Positions 1 through 10,724 of a stretch of DNA of 64,000 bases are shown one piece after another. Position numbers and translations under genes: made by a program. The notes beneath the pieces were generated by a model that worked only from the letters and a program-made list of their open reading frames with translations, made no database searches and was not told where the DNA came from. Each line of letters begins with the position of its first letter. Position 1 is the stretch's first letter. Source of the DNA: Yponomeuta sedellus (Eukaryota > Arthropoda > Insecta > Lepidoptera > Yponomeutidae); the NCBI GenBank assembly GCA_934045075.1, contig OW203738.1:8044868-8108867 (forward strand). Reading direction: 5' to 3'.

Positions 1-298
1 GGGGTAGTTAGCCGCCATTGTCTAGCTCCGTCCCCAAAGCGGTTGATGCACGGGTTACTGGCCGGGATCACAACTTGGTAGATGTTTCATCGCATTCAAG
101 ATTTTAAATTTCGAGATGATTTTTTTTAATAATTTATAAATAGAGAAATAACCTTTACATTTCTGTATTTACAAATGACACCAAACTGCTGTGCTGTTTG
201 TTGTCCTTGCGCTCTTACGAGTAATATTTAATAATATTTAGGGATAGTTAAAAATATTTTTGATTTACTAGAAATAAACATAAATTATAATTTCTACT
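1..298. other. intergenic, no gene seen
   Basis: AT-rich sequence with no credible exon. The first 90 bases are more GC-rich and match no repeat elsewhere in the window. Confidence 0.5.
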
Positions 299-513
299 TT
301 TTTTGAACTAAAACTTTCGTAAGCACAACACATTGTAGACTTTTAATCCGGATTTACTTACGGGTGTTGTTATATCGGAAAAGTCCGACCAGGTTTCGCT
401 CCGATTCGCAGAGTCTCTGCTCACCATGATTAAGCTCTGCGAATCGGAGCGAAACCTGGTCGGACTTTTCCGATATAACTACACCCGTAAGTAAATCCGG
501 ACTAAAAGTCTAC
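299..513. repeat. foldback (long inverted repeat) element, full copy
   Basis: Two arms of about 79 bp (335-413 and 435-513) are near-perfect reverse complements around a 21-bp loop. The arms contain GGTTTCGCTCCGATTCGCAG and its complement. The 35 bp before the left arm (TTGAACTAAAACTTTCGTAA) are also found in front of a related half copy at 41698-41835, so the element probably starts near 299. It has no coding capacity and is best called a foldback or MITE-like non-autonomous element. The superfamily is unknown. Confidence 0.85.
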
Positions 514-972
514 AATATAATTTCTACGATTGAAACTTACATTGTTACACTTACTCTGTTAGTTATATGGATTATTTATACAAAATAAAACTGTGAGTTA
601 GCTCCTTCTCCACATAATCTAACTCTGAAACTAACAATGTTTACGTCCATTCTGGAATCTTTTTATATTATGATTTAAAAAAACGCAAATCAATAAATCC
701 GTTCTTGCAAGTAACCAAGTTCTGACTTCGCACAGTTGCCTGAATATTACAAAGACGCGCAACACGGAAAACACTTAGTTCTGTTGACACTGCACTTTGA
801 AGCAATTTCTATATGACACGGTAGGTACTACGTTGATTACATTTCACAGTCTCTGAATTAATGTAACATTTCTAGCTTTAGAAGGGTTAATTAAAGGAGT
901 GATAAGGTAGTTTAGCTTGCCTACAGCAGGTATCTACAGCAATATTATCAAGAGGAAAAGTTTGTAGGTAAC
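514..972. other. intergenic, no gene seen
   Basis: AT-rich single-copy-looking DNA. No ORF with coding character and no repeat recognised. Confidence 0.45.
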
Positions 973-1203
973 TTAAGTTTCTATGTCGACCTCTATGGCG
1001 TAGCAGTAGCACGTCTGCCAACCATGCAAGAGGTCCCGGGTTCGAATCTCGGCTGGAAACAAAAAAAAAGTCCAGGTCTTGGATGCTTACATGTTTGTGA
1101 CGTCGTTGCTTCTGGTTCCCACGACACAGGGTATCCTAGTGTGGGGCCAGAAGCAATGTATGTGCCAGTATATAAAATGTTATGTTATGTTAAGTTTCTA
1201 TGT
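973..1203 (+). repeat. tRNA-derived SINE, full length, with 14-bp TSD (family A)
   Basis: The head at 987-1060 has a Pol III A-box-like TGGCGTAGCAGTAGC and a B box GGTTCGAATCTC. An A-rich linker follows, then a body with CCAGGTCTTGGATG and GGTATCCTAGTGTGGGG, and an ATGTT-repeat tail. The insertion is bounded by the direct repeat TTAAGTTTCTATGT at 973-986 and 1190-1203. Other copies lie at 43400-43610 (minus), 60236-60430 and 62115-62862 (split). The 62-aa ORF inside is spurious. Confidence 0.85.
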
Positions 1204-1550
1204 AAGGTGTAAACTCTGATAATAAGATAAGAATATTATAGTAAAGTACTAATCATTCTTCCACATATTTTTCACCTATTTAGAATCATGGACCATCAGA
1301 TTGAATATAGGTAATCCAATTTTTATTAGTCATAAAACACTGTAAATTATTAATATACTTATAATATGCTGCAAGCTATAATTATGCTTTATTGTACAAT
1401 GTACACAAAGATAGACATATTTACACAAAACATGAGCGTGATATAAAAGAGTACATAGGCGGGCTTATTTCTATAATTATTTTTTAATACAAAATATGTC
1501 GTGAAACGATGATTTTACGATAACAATTAAATTAGAATAGCATTCAATAA
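1204..1550. other. intergenic, no gene seen
   Basis: Very AT-rich; nothing supportable. Confidence 0.4.
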
Positions 1551-1750
1551 TAATGCAGCCTATATCCATCCCATTGTTAGGTACATACCTTTTCTCAGAG
1601 AGAGAGAGAGAGAGAAAGAGAGGGTATGGGCTCAATCACCACGCGTGCCTACCGCTGGCTAGCAATTTTAAGCGCCGAGCCGAGCCAAGAAAAACACCGT
1701 GAGGAAACCTAAGGAGGTTCACTCACGATTTTTTCCTTCACGGTTAGCGG
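1551..1750 (+). repeat. lepidopteran SINE body fragment with GA microsatellite
   Basis: It contains 'CCCATTGTTAGGTACATACC', a pure GA run (1602-1613 and onward), 'CACGCGTGCC' and the 'CGATTTTTTCCTTCACGG' segment. The same order of segments recurs near 21612, 35262, 36255 and 57150, which marks a dispersed family (family B). Confidence 0.6.
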
Positions 1751-2000
1751 GTGGTATTGAAAGAAGAAAAGACATTTATTATACCAACAAGACGCATCAC
1801 AGAAACAAAAACTAGACAATTAACACAATATGTGCACGACAGAAATAAACCAAATATAGGTACAATGATGAAACAAAAAACAGACGTAGGTTTAGCCTGT
1901 GGTGTGTCTAAATTGCCACTAAAGGTAGTTGACTCAGCGTTGAGCTGAGGGGGTGAGCCCTCAGCGCTGATTTTCAGTCAGTGCCCGAGGTAAACGAATG
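1751..2000. repeat. dispersed repeat with internal GACTCAGC hairpin
   Basis: The segment from ACATTTATTATACC to a stem-loop (GACTCAGCGTTGAGCTGAGG, then GCCCTCAGCGCTGATTTTCA) is matched by 35395-35650, which has the same order and the same ending GATTTTCAGTCAG. The 65-aa ORF here is not considered a gene. Confidence 0.55.
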
Positions 2001-2224
2001 GTACTACGGGGTGTGTGTCGTGGTGCATTTATAGGATATATGAATAGTATAGATACAGAAATATAAAAGTAAAAGGGTCGTCTTAGATATAGATGTTATT
2101 AATTTTAAATAATATTGTAAAATACAAATAAAATAAATCCACTAAGTAAGTATAAGTGGAAAAATACACGCCAAAGCAAACGCCTGACCGATAATATGAC
2201 TCCAAAAATGTACGTAACATAGAA

Positions 2225-2320
2225 TACAAAGTAATTGGCACACCGAGATTCGAACACACGACCTCCCGGATGAAAAGCTGGCACTCAACTGCTCCGCTAA
2301 AACCGCTCTATTTCGAGAAA
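2225..2320 (-). repeat. tRNA-derived SINE head (family C), minus strand
   Basis: Read on the minus strand it shows a GCGGTTTTAGCGGAGCAG A-box region and a B box GTGTTCGAATCTCGG. It matches the heads near 21922, 32705, 33035 and 41018. Confidence 0.65.
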
Positions 2321-2980
2321 TATCGCGCGTGAACTCTCCAAAAAACTACGTAAGTAATTTTCCATTCCTCGCGTGGAATAGCTAAATCATTTAAGTCCAT
2401 GCTAGGTTCACATTCATTGTGTCAAAACTAGTGCGGAGCAGCCCCCGTAATGAATGCCCCTGCGTATTATGAGCGGGGCTGTCGGTAGGGAGTGCGGCTA
2501 GTTCGGCGAGCCTCCATGGCCAGGCTCACCACACTACGGTGTACGACTCCTAACCAATAAACCAACAGAAAAACATCCTAAGAGCTCAGAAAAAGTCAAA
2601 GGAATTTAGTCGGTGTAACCGTGAACGCAGAGACGAGATTACAGTGCAGTGGGAGACCTCACTTGCGACGTTACGAAGGTTGCGTGTGTGGAAGATCGGT
2701 ATAACACGTTCTTTGTCGCGTCGGGGCGAGTCCCTCTCACACAATGGCATACTTATTAGGGATTTAGTCCAGATATTAGTTGGGGAAGCGGCCATTGTTT
2801 GAATTTTAATAGAATTCGGCGGGCGCCCTAGGCGCGCCGCTGAGTTCGTTGGTTTTGGGTGCATGTTGTGTGTTTTTGCCCGACTGTGACGTGTATAAAT
2901 GGGGGGTAGTGTTTTTCACTTGAATGTTATTTTTTACTCGTGAAAAATTTAAAAACTAACAATGATAATTTTATTTATTA
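2321..2980. other. unique, partly GC-rich intergenic DNA
   Basis: No repeat is recognised. The stretch 2600-2890 is GC-richer than its surroundings, includes GGCGCGCC and a SOX-like CCATTGTTTG, and holds a 92-aa minus-strand ORF that has no recognisable domain and no matching splice context. I leave it uncalled. Confidence 0.35.
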
Positions 2981-2984
2981 CAAA

Positions 2985-3145
2985 GGAAAAACAATTTTCC
3001 CCATTAATTATTAGTCTACGACCTATTCTCGGACCTATCAAGTATACACAAAAAAAATCATAAGAATCGAATCGGTAAAACCGTTTCAGAGGAGTTCGTT
3101 AACGAACACTATAAAATCGCGTGTCACTGATTTTTATATATTATA
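2985..3145 (+). repeat. LINE-like 3' end fragment
   Basis: It shares TAGTCTACGACCTATTCT, an 'AACCGTTTC...GGAGTTC' block and an ending ATTTTTATATATTA with 34925-35075. This pattern is common at jockey/CR1-type LINE 3' ends in moths; the clade is inferred. Confidence 0.5.
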
Positions 3146-3159
3146 TTAATATTGTTCAC

Positions 3160-3266
3160 GTAGAGTGCGTTTCACATTATAATATTTTTCAAGAAATTCT
3201 TATCACCATTTAGTAGGGACTATATTTGCTGAATCCAAAGGTCTTATTTTGTGAAACGCACTCTAC
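3160..3266. repeat. 107-bp MITE with 17-bp TIRs
   Basis: A perfect terminal inverted repeat, GTAGAGTGCGTTTCACA at 3160-3176 and its complement at 3250-3266, encloses an AT-rich, non-coding core. The flanks CAC and TTC do not give a clear target duplication. Confidence 0.8.
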
Positions 3267-3735
3267 TTCATTTTCATATGGGTTTGATTTAAGCAGATTG
3301 ATTTTTCTGACTTTTTGACGACATGAAAATATCTATCACAGTCTTGATAAAGTTCCGTCACGATTAGAAAAACACCGTTATTGCTGTCTGCTTAAGGTTT
3401 TACTAAATATTCAAGCAATCAATTAGAAATTGGCTACAAACTATCGGTGTTCCTCTATCTATTTTGGGTCACTTTATATCAGATACGCAACAGTTTTGAA
3501 ATCAACAAGTGCCTTCCACGAATCCTGATCTATAAAGTCGCATTCAAAGAATCACTCGGTTTAATATTCCGGCAGCCAGCGACTCCGGCCTTTGATGTGG
3601 ATTATCCAATCACTCCCATAATTTGTTATTCGAGTAGGACGCGCGCGCTGCACTCGTTAGGGCATCCGCGTTGTCTGTCAGTCTCGTTTGCTGGTGGAGT
3701 TCTCCCCGGTGCATAACTCATTTTGGTTTCTTTAC
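3267..3735. other. intergenic, no gene seen
   Basis: Small overlapping ORFs on both strands (3447-3716, 3626-3880) lack domains or codon bias. The GC-richer part 3570-3715 is unique in the window. Confidence 0.35.
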
Positions 3736-3895
3736 TTGCTTGAGGCTCAGGCTTCAGGTATTTATTGTTTACATCGTCTATCTGGCTCTCTAATTTTCTA
3801 CAGCAAATAAATAGAGAACACTTTATTGCACAGCCAGCAAAGAAAGATTCACAATTATAGTTTATTAAATCTATAGACAATTGCTTTAAAGATAA
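3736..3895 (-). repeat. dispersed 3'-end repeat, copy 1
   Basis: It shares GCAAATAAATAGAGAACACT and TTTATTGCACAGCCAG with 4205-4365. Read on the minus strand it holds AATAAAGTGTTCTC, a polyadenylation-like end also seen near 58525 on the plus strand. Confidence 0.55.
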
Positions 3896-4204
3896 GATAA
3901 AATGAGTTTATTTACAACATAATTTACAAATTTTTGCTTAATAATATTAATAAACTTGGGTTTTCTTTAAAAGCTAGGCGTTGGTCCTCACACTAAGCAT
4001 AGCTTGTATCGAGAAGGCCAATTAACTCGATTCCTCATTTAACATAATTCTAAACGTTGACAATTAAAGATGCTCATGTTATTCTAAAACTGTAAAGATA
4101 AAAACTGGATAGATTATGAAAAAAAAAGTAATTTAACTAAAATTGGTGTGTAGGACTGCGTGGGTGTGTAATATGTGTGTGTGAGTGGGTGACATATATA
4201 GCGT

Positions 4205-4365
4205 CAAGGCTCAGACTTCAGTTATATACTATTTGCACCGGCTACCCGTTTCCCTGATTTTTTGCAGCAAATAGGTAGAGAACACTTTATTGCACAACCA
4301 GAAAAAAAATCACAATTATGATATCTGAAAACTATATACAATTGGCGGTCTTATCGCAGGGAATA
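4205..4365 (-). repeat. dispersed 3'-end repeat, copy 2
   Basis: Second copy of the family at 3736-3895, in the same orientation and about 470 bp away. Some divergence and small gaps are visible. Confidence 0.55.
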
Positions 4366-5095
4366 AATAAAAAAATAACATATATTAATTTTTTATTTGA
4401 ATTTATTGTAAACTTATTGTAAAACTTTCTAAATAGATGCCTTATTTTTATTGCTCATAGGCCCTAAATAACTATTTTAAGGCTCTCATTAGCAGGTATT
4501 ATATATAAAAAAATATATAAAAGTAATTTACTTTCTATATCTTCTTAGTTATTTCATCTTCTCCTGTCTCGTAGGCAGTGCGTTGTTTCAATAATATGTA
4601 AATAATATTTTTTTGCATAAAACTAACTTTTAATTCCACAACCAGAGTGATATCGGTCGCTATTCGCGGTTAAGTTTTAGGTACTAACTCAACTAATAAA
4701 AGAAACAATTGCACAAATTTAGTTTACATTCATCCACTGCTAGACCTGGACACAGTCGTCACCCCACCCACAACCTGCCTAAAATTGACGGTCCAGCAAG
4801 CAGGCGAGCGACCCACACTCGTGATCCCACATGGCAATATCTTTACTCCATCAATCAATGACACGTACTCATCAATTGCTGGACAAAAGCCTCCCCGAGG
4901 GCACTCCACCTCACTACCTGATTTTTAATTTACTGTTTTAACCTACTTCGTTACGTCGGTCACATATTTTTTTTGTAATTATTGTATTTGTATCAGTTGG
5001 GAAAAGCAATTCCGTTCTCGCTACTTTTTAAAGATGTTTTCGTAATTAAAGTTATGGCAATCATGGAATCTTTATCATTTCTGCAGGTAGCAACT
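4366..5095. other. intergenic, no gene seen
   Basis: AT-rich sequence. A short piece at 4735-4925 resembles worn SINE sequence (CACTGCTAGACCTGGACACA; GGACAAAAGCCTCCC) but is too diverged to assign. Confidence 0.35.
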
Positions 5096-5099
5096 GATG

Positions 5100-5230
5100 A
5101 TGTAATATGATTTGAGAAAAATGCTCAGAGTGGAGTTTTTTTTCTCCACTACAAACCGACCCAAAGGCAACGGCTAACATTATACATTGACATTCAACAA
5201 ACACAAACAAACAAACGGCTTTTTTGTTTT
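5100..5230 (+). repeat. dispersed repeat (family D), copy 1
   Basis: It contains GACCCAAAGGCAACGGCTAA followed by CATTATACATTGACATTCAA. Copies with the same order of blocks are at 37920-38030 and 58318-58425. Confidence 0.6.
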
Positions 5231-5890
5231 GAATGCGAGGGCGAAAATCACCGAAATGTCGGCTGTACGCTGCCTGTACCGAATGTTTGGCGGGTGACGG
5301 CGACGCATGTCGAAAATACTTAGTGGGGCTCAGCCTCATTATAATCCCTGCATCCCCCGCCGCGCTGCACCGCCCGATATTAACGCGCGCCCGTGTCTCG
5401 TCACATGTGGATATACGTTCGCAACTTTTTCGAGGAAAATCTCGTGGATATAAAATATTTTCGCTTGTTTCACGCGCGGTAATATTCGTCGGTAATATTA
5501 CAAAACTAATGTTATTGTCATTTTTTAAAACGTTTGAAGGTTAACATGTGGTTTACGTTATTTGAATTAAACATTCTCGGCCTTACTAATAAAGGTTATG
5601 AGCTGTGTATACAGCCGTTATGCGAGGTCTGACAAACTAGTTATTTGTACGCCAAATGCGATTAAACCAGTTTAAATTGATATACGTCAAATACTTATTC
5701 AGAGTGTATAAATTATTTATTAGTAAGGCTGTCTGTGTTTAAATTTTGGATGCGTAACATAAATGTAACCACATTACCAAGGACCGACTTTATTCACCAA
5801 CCGACAACATACCCTCAGCTCTCGATCCGAAAAGAATTTCGTGGAGTTGCAAATCAATCAATCGATCTGTTTGAATCAATTTGAAATGCA
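5231..5890. other. unique intergenic DNA
   Basis: GC-richer than average from 5231 to 5500. A 103-aa plus ORF and a 92-aa minus ORF overlap here with no recognisable domains. No repeat match within the window. Confidence 0.35.
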
Positions 5891-5892
5891 TA

Positions 5893-5999
5893 CCTAGTTT
5901 GAATTGTAACGTTCATTAAGCTGCAGCTTCTGCGCTACTTTGAATGGAACCTTTTGAGAGAGAGAGAGAGAGAGAGACATTTCATTTTATTTCATTTCA
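5893..5999 (+). repeat. 3'-end repeat fragment with GA run (family E)
   Basis: GTTTGAATTGTAACGTTCAT and TTCTGCGCTACTTTGAAT recur twice at 56605-56700 and 56945-57035, and on the minus strand at 11428-11510. A GA microsatellite (5957-5977) follows. Confidence 0.6.
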
Positions 6000-6185
6000 A
6001 TTAAATTGGTTCCAAGCTTAGCCTAAGTGGTGTTTTCAAAAAATATTCTTATCTCTTAGACTTTCAGATAGCATTCAGAGAAAAACAAGTTCTTAAGATC
6101 GAGTTTTTCGAGTTCTTAAGGTCGAGTGTTAGAGTCCGTGTAATGCCCAAATGGATCAATTTTGATGCAAGCATGACAAAAATAG

Positions 6186-6408
6186 CGGCACGCTAAGCCG
6201 TCGGTGCCGGCTGTCATATAATGATAGTCGTTAAGCCATGTCAGAGGCCTTATGAGGGGCTTGATAACTTCTGACAGTGAGGCCCGCCACTGTGTTACAA
6301 TCCTCCACCAACCCGGAATTGCCCCCCGTGGTGGAGTATGGCCTAACCTTCCTGCAATGCAGAACCATGCCTCAGCAGTGGGGACATACAAGGGTTGATA
6401 ACGATGAC
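6186..6408 (+). repeat. 5S-derived SINE family, 5'-truncated copy
   Basis: Body only: GGCACGCTAAGCCG, GTGCCGGCTGTCAT, CTTGATAACTTCTGACAG and GTGGGGACATACAAGGGTTG in the same order as the full copies. The 5S-like head is missing. Three overlapping short ORFs across it are chance frames. Confidence 0.85.
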
Positions 6409-7080
6409 AAAATAGCAATGCCAATCTTGGTTACGCCAGTACATTTCTCTCAAGTAGTTCAAGTCAAAGGCGGTGTATCCACACCATCATCGCCAAAATC
6501 AGTGAATGTTAAGAGGGCGCCGTCAGAGCTCTCGTGGGCGCTTGCAGCGGGGTCGCGGGGTTGCCATTGTTATAATTTTCAATAAGGGGCGAGAGATCGA
6601 GGGGCATCGATCGATTTGCACTACCCCACTATACACATCTACTTCACTTTATGACGGTACTGCTATTCAAACCCAGGCTATGGAAACGTAGATCACCAAA
6701 GTGTCATGGGCGGTTGGTACTCCCCGCTAGTTGCGTGGATGGTGAATGCATCGCTTCTTCCTGTATCTATGCTGTTCGATGATGTGGAAATATCTTTAGA
6801 GATTTTTTCGCTGCTGATTTCTGTTGTCTCTGCTCTTTTGTAAAATAGTAACATACCCATCTTACCGCCCCATATTCTTTTTAAGTCTTCGGTATGGTAG
6901 TACGGCTCCAACCCTGGCTCGAATTCAAGTAATCATCTTTCAAATACATTCGACATATTTCAAGAATTAACACAATTAACCGCGTCCAAGTTCAAGATTT
7001 TGTGACTTAAAAAATATTGTATTTTGTAATGACTCGCGAAGCTCATACATAGTTATATATTAATACTTCAGGAAGAACTT
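6409..7080. other. intergenic, no gene seen
   Basis: Includes a GC-richer stretch, 6475-6600. No domain is recognised in the small ORFs. Confidence 0.35.
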
Positions 7081-7082
7081 GA

Positions 7083-7444
7083 ACCGCTCGTGGCCTAGTC
7101 AAACCGAGTGATTGGACTCAATCAATTGAGTTAAGCAACAGGCGCGGTCAGTTGCAGGATGGGTCACCGTCCCGTAAATACAGCTAGTAGCATTTTTCGG
7201 AGCCCTTCCGTGCTTCGCAAGGCACGTTAAGCCGTTGGTGCCGGCTGTCATGTAATGACAGTCGTTAAGCTATGTCAGAGGCCTTATGGGCGGCTTGATA
7301 ACTTCTGACAGTAAGGCCCGCCACTGTCTTACAACCCTCCACCAACCCGGACTTGGCCCCCATGGTGAAGTATAGCTTAACCTTCCTGCGATGCAGGAAG
7401 AGACCCGTGCCCAAGCAGTGGGGACATACAAAGGGTTGATATCT
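7083..7444 (+). repeat. 5S-rRNA-derived SINE, near full length
   Basis: The head (about 7083-7200) follows the internal promoter of insect 5S rRNA: GAGTTAAGCAAC, GGCGCGGTCAG and GGATGGGTCACCGTCCC correspond to the 5S A box, intermediate element and C box. A unique body follows with a short inverted repeat (GCCGGCTGTCATGTAATGACAG), then ACTGTCTTACAACCCTCC, and an end ...AGCAGTGGGGACATACAA resembling the last codons (QQW) of RTE-type LINEs. The composition suggests a SINE3-type element transcribed by Pol III and mobilised by an RTE-like LINE. The 5S match is seen by eye; the LINE partner is inferred. Confidence 0.85.
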
Positions 7445-8215
7445 GTAAACGCAATTATTGTTCATATGTTTATGGTAGATTGACGTCAATAATGGTATTA
7501 CGAGTAAAAGACTACTTGCGTACCTATTCACTGAAAAGTTTCTCCGTTTAACTGGAAGTCAACAAAACACCAATTCGGTGCTCGAGGCACGCGTTCTGAG
7601 TTTTTTTCCCGTCGCGATCTCGTCCCAGTTTCTCAAAGTTGTTCGTAGAAATCCTGAGAAACACTGTGTTGGCCAAACAGTGGAACTAATTCTATTATAG
7701 TGTCGCGTGGGTACCATAAAAGTGCCACAAAGCGGCGACTCTGGGATGTCATTAGGCGAAGAAATCCCTTATTGAGAAAGACTTAAAGAATCCACACTTT
7801 TGTTTCGCCTTTATGTCCCTTTGACAGTTGATTTTTTTGGGCGTTTTTGAGGGATTGTTAGGAAGTTAAATGTAGTTAAGTGCATTGTGTGGGCTTTTGT
7901 GGGAATTGTTGGCGATTTCACGCCACCACGCGATGGCTATGGGTTGTTTTAGTTGCATAGAATTGGGCCGTTTATTACGATCGGCGGGATTCCAACGCCC
8001 GGTGTGATTGAGGTGTTGATGGCGCTGGTGTCTGTGTATCCTGTCTGAGTGAGTCATTTGCAACCAATCGTAAGATGTTTCAATTGATAGTGATATGGGG
8101 TAGCAGAACTTCCTTGGGTAACTGTTCTAAGCAACTCGTTAAGAGGGAAAAAGAACAGTAGGTAGTAAAAATGTAGCGTAAGTGTAGCGGGAATAGGTAA
8201 GTCTGTTAATATAAG
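7445..8215. other. unique intergenic DNA
   Basis: No repeat match within the window and no credible exon. A 65-aa minus ORF at 7866-8063 has low-complexity His/Arg content and is not called. Confidence 0.35.
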
Positions 8216-8220
8216 ACGGA

Positions 8221-8465
8221 CTCGGTGGCGCAGCGGTTTGGCACGCTGACTGTAAAACCGAAGGTCTCGAGTTCGATCCCCGGCCGGGTCAAACTACGAA
8301 ACGTACTTCTCTAGTTTGTCTCGGGTCTTGGATGTTGTCTATGTATTTATTGTATTACATCTATCGTCGAGTTAGCACCTGTAACACAAGGCATTTAGTT
8401 GTACTTAGTATAGGGCTAACGAGACCTGTGTAATATGTCCATGAATATTTATTATTATTATTAAT
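8221..8465 (+). repeat. tRNA-derived SINE (family F)
   Basis: A tRNA-like head (A box GGTGGCGCAGCGG, B box GAGTTCGATCCCCGG) is followed by a tRNA-unrelated body and an ATT-repeat tail at 8446-8465. It is the only clear copy in the window. The anticodon-arm sequence is not convincing as a functional tRNA. Confidence 0.75.
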
Positions 8466-9023
8466 TTTTTATAAGATGACTTAAGAATTCTTGGCAAGAA
8501 CACTTCTTAGACCTGGGTTCTCGGTTTCAAAATCGTGAAAACTCTCGTGAAACAGAAAGTAAAAATTCCTTGGTAAAAATTCTACATGTTAGTTGGCAAA
8601 TGGATTTATGTTCCTAAAGTACAACATACAAAGGCTTCTTTTTACGTGCAAATGGAAACAACTTCAAATCATTCCTAGAATAACGGTAATTTAAGGTTTT
8701 CGTTTTTATTTTTTTGGTATGGAAAAATAGGAAAACACATAATTTTTCCAACTAAGACGGTAAACTTTGGCCAAGAAATATTGGGTTCACGGGAACAAAA
8801 AAAAGTCATATTTAAGCTCGTAACTAAACATGTTTAACATTTATGTTACAATAGTAGTCTTTCTGTTTATATTTCAAAATGGGCACGAAGGAAAATCGGG
8901 TTTCAGAAAAGATTGTGGCACCGCGTTGGCCGCGGCCGCGGCTGGCCGGTTGGACCCAATGCAACGAAATGAAATGAAAAGGTTTTGTTATATTCTTTTT
9001 AATGCACTAACCCGTGCTAAGGA
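8466..9023. other. intergenic, no gene seen
   Basis: AT-rich except for a short GC block at 8920-8955. The stretch 8970-9023 is repeated in inverse orientation at 11345-11460, so part of this flank belongs to a larger repeat around the element that follows. Confidence 0.4.
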
Positions 9024-9033
9024 AAATTTTGAG

Positions 9034-9265
9034 AAACCTATTTAGAGGCTAAAAATTCCACCCACCCATGCAAGTGATGCAAATTACTTCAGCCAGATGT
9101 CGCTGCCTGTACGTAATACAGAGAATATTGTGAAGAGGTTCGAAATTTCACTGATGCCGTGAGTCGCCCATTGGCTCAATTGGTAGAGCGCTGGCACGGA
9201 TAGCCAGAGGTTGCGGGTTCGAATCCCGGCATGGGTGAAATTTTTAGCCTCTAAATAGGTTTTTA
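9034..9265 (+). repeat. TIR element carrying a tRNA-like sequence, copy 1
   Basis: The terminal inverted repeats are about 30 bp: AAACCTATTTAGAGGCTAAA... at 9034-9063, with the complement at 9233-9265. Inside, 9165-9237 folds as a tRNA: 7-bp acceptor CGCCCAT/ATGGGTG with one G.U, D stem GCTC/GAGC, anticodon stem CTGGC/GCCAG around the loop ACGGATA, and a T loop TTCGAAT. There is one extra base in the T-arm region. A and B boxes are intact. It resembles a hybrid of a MITE and a tRNA-derived SINE. Confidence 0.8.
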
Positions 9266-10715
9266 AATAAACTAACATATTCTGTAAGCTTATAGTAATA
9301 AAAAATCGAAACAACGATAAGCGAGATCACAAGACCGACTGAAGCTAAATTTGGATTTACTCATACACAATCTTGCGTATGTACTTTCATTTTGGCATAG
9401 TTTAGCAATAAATTGATACTGGACACACAAATACATGTAACTACAGATAAAGAGTTCTGTGAGTAGACATTATATTACATAAGCTCACGCCTAAATCCTG
9501 GAGAGGTAGATAGAGACCAGTGTTTGCCACTTGCCACGAACCTAACAATCTTTTCTGGCTTAATCAATATTCATAATTTACTAATTACCTGAAGATAAAA
9601 GATACACAATTGTAGATAAAATGTATAGATCCATATTACAGCAATTATAAATGTAGGTCTGGAGTTTGCGCTTTGCCATCTGAGGAAATGTAGCCCACTT
9701 GTGTCCTTGGACGCTCCAAAACAAAGGGTCTAAAATGGGTCAAGTTTTTGCGTCCATTCCGAACAATTGCTGGGCCTCAGTTGCCAATTTTGTCATAAAG
9801 ACCCATCCACAATGGCCAAGTAAGACCAGTGGCAGACGGCAATAGTAACAATGGTATTATTTACAGCGTCAGTAGCAATTTGAAAGTCCCGACTATTAAA
9901 GAATTTTTTTAAAACATTTTGTCGAACAAGTTGGGAAGAAAATGCTATGAATCAGCAAAGGTATCTGTTTTGTGCCTACTTAAAACCACATGTTATGAGT
10001 ACGTTTGACATATTAACTTGCCTTTACTATAAAAAAAAATGTCTCCTTGGTTATAACAGTAATTTGGCTCCGAAAAATTCAGACAAAACCCAAAAGAAAT
10101 GTTATGTTATGACTTATTGTTTACCTTTTACCGTACAATCTCTTCAACAGCCCTAACCAAAATAACTGTAAAATATTAACTGTAACTGTCCCATTACGAC
10201 GTCACATCGAGATGTCATTCCAACCCGTTACCGATCATAAAGCTCTGGAGCTAACGGTCCGACGGAAAAGTGCACTATTTTTAAGTAACCCTTTTCAATA
10301 TTTCTTGAATACGTAATTACACAAGACACCGTAAGCCCGTTATACAAAGGGTAGTGTTACTCGACCTTGGGTAAGAAAGTAACTGGACTAACAATGGGTT
10401 TGGCCAGTGAAAGGCTTTCGCTCGATCGGGACAATCCCTTCCCAGTCGCTTGTGGACTGTGACGAATTTATTGAAGCAAATTAGCTTGAATGCGCATAAC
10501 TGGAGTTTTAGGAAGAATCGCGACCACTATATTCATCTGCTAACAGACTTTTGTAACGCTGGTTGATGGAATCTGTAATAGAATGCAGCCACGTGTCAAG
10601 CATTTCGTCGAGAAGTTTCCTTAGTTACAAGATTCCTGAGTTCAATTTAGTGTATTTAATCGATTAATTAATATTATGAAATATAATGATTAACGGTTAC
10701 GGTAAGAATCCGGTG
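9266..10715. other. intergenic, no gene seen
   Basis: 9486-9545 carries a short SINE-like piece (CTCACGCCTAAATCCTGG) also seen near 36180. The rest, including the GC-richer 10180-10500, matches nothing else here, and no exon is supportable. Confidence 0.35.
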
Positions 10716-10724
10716 GACCGCTTA

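Noticed and set aside
7083..7200. Possible 5S rRNA gene
   Set aside because: Only the internal promoter region is 5S-like; the outer parts do not pair as in 5S and the sequence continues into a dispersed repeat.
9165..9237. Possible functional tRNA gene
   Set aside because: Good cloverleaf but repeated three times inside a TIR element with different anticodon loops and one extra base in the T-arm region; treated as part of a mobile element.
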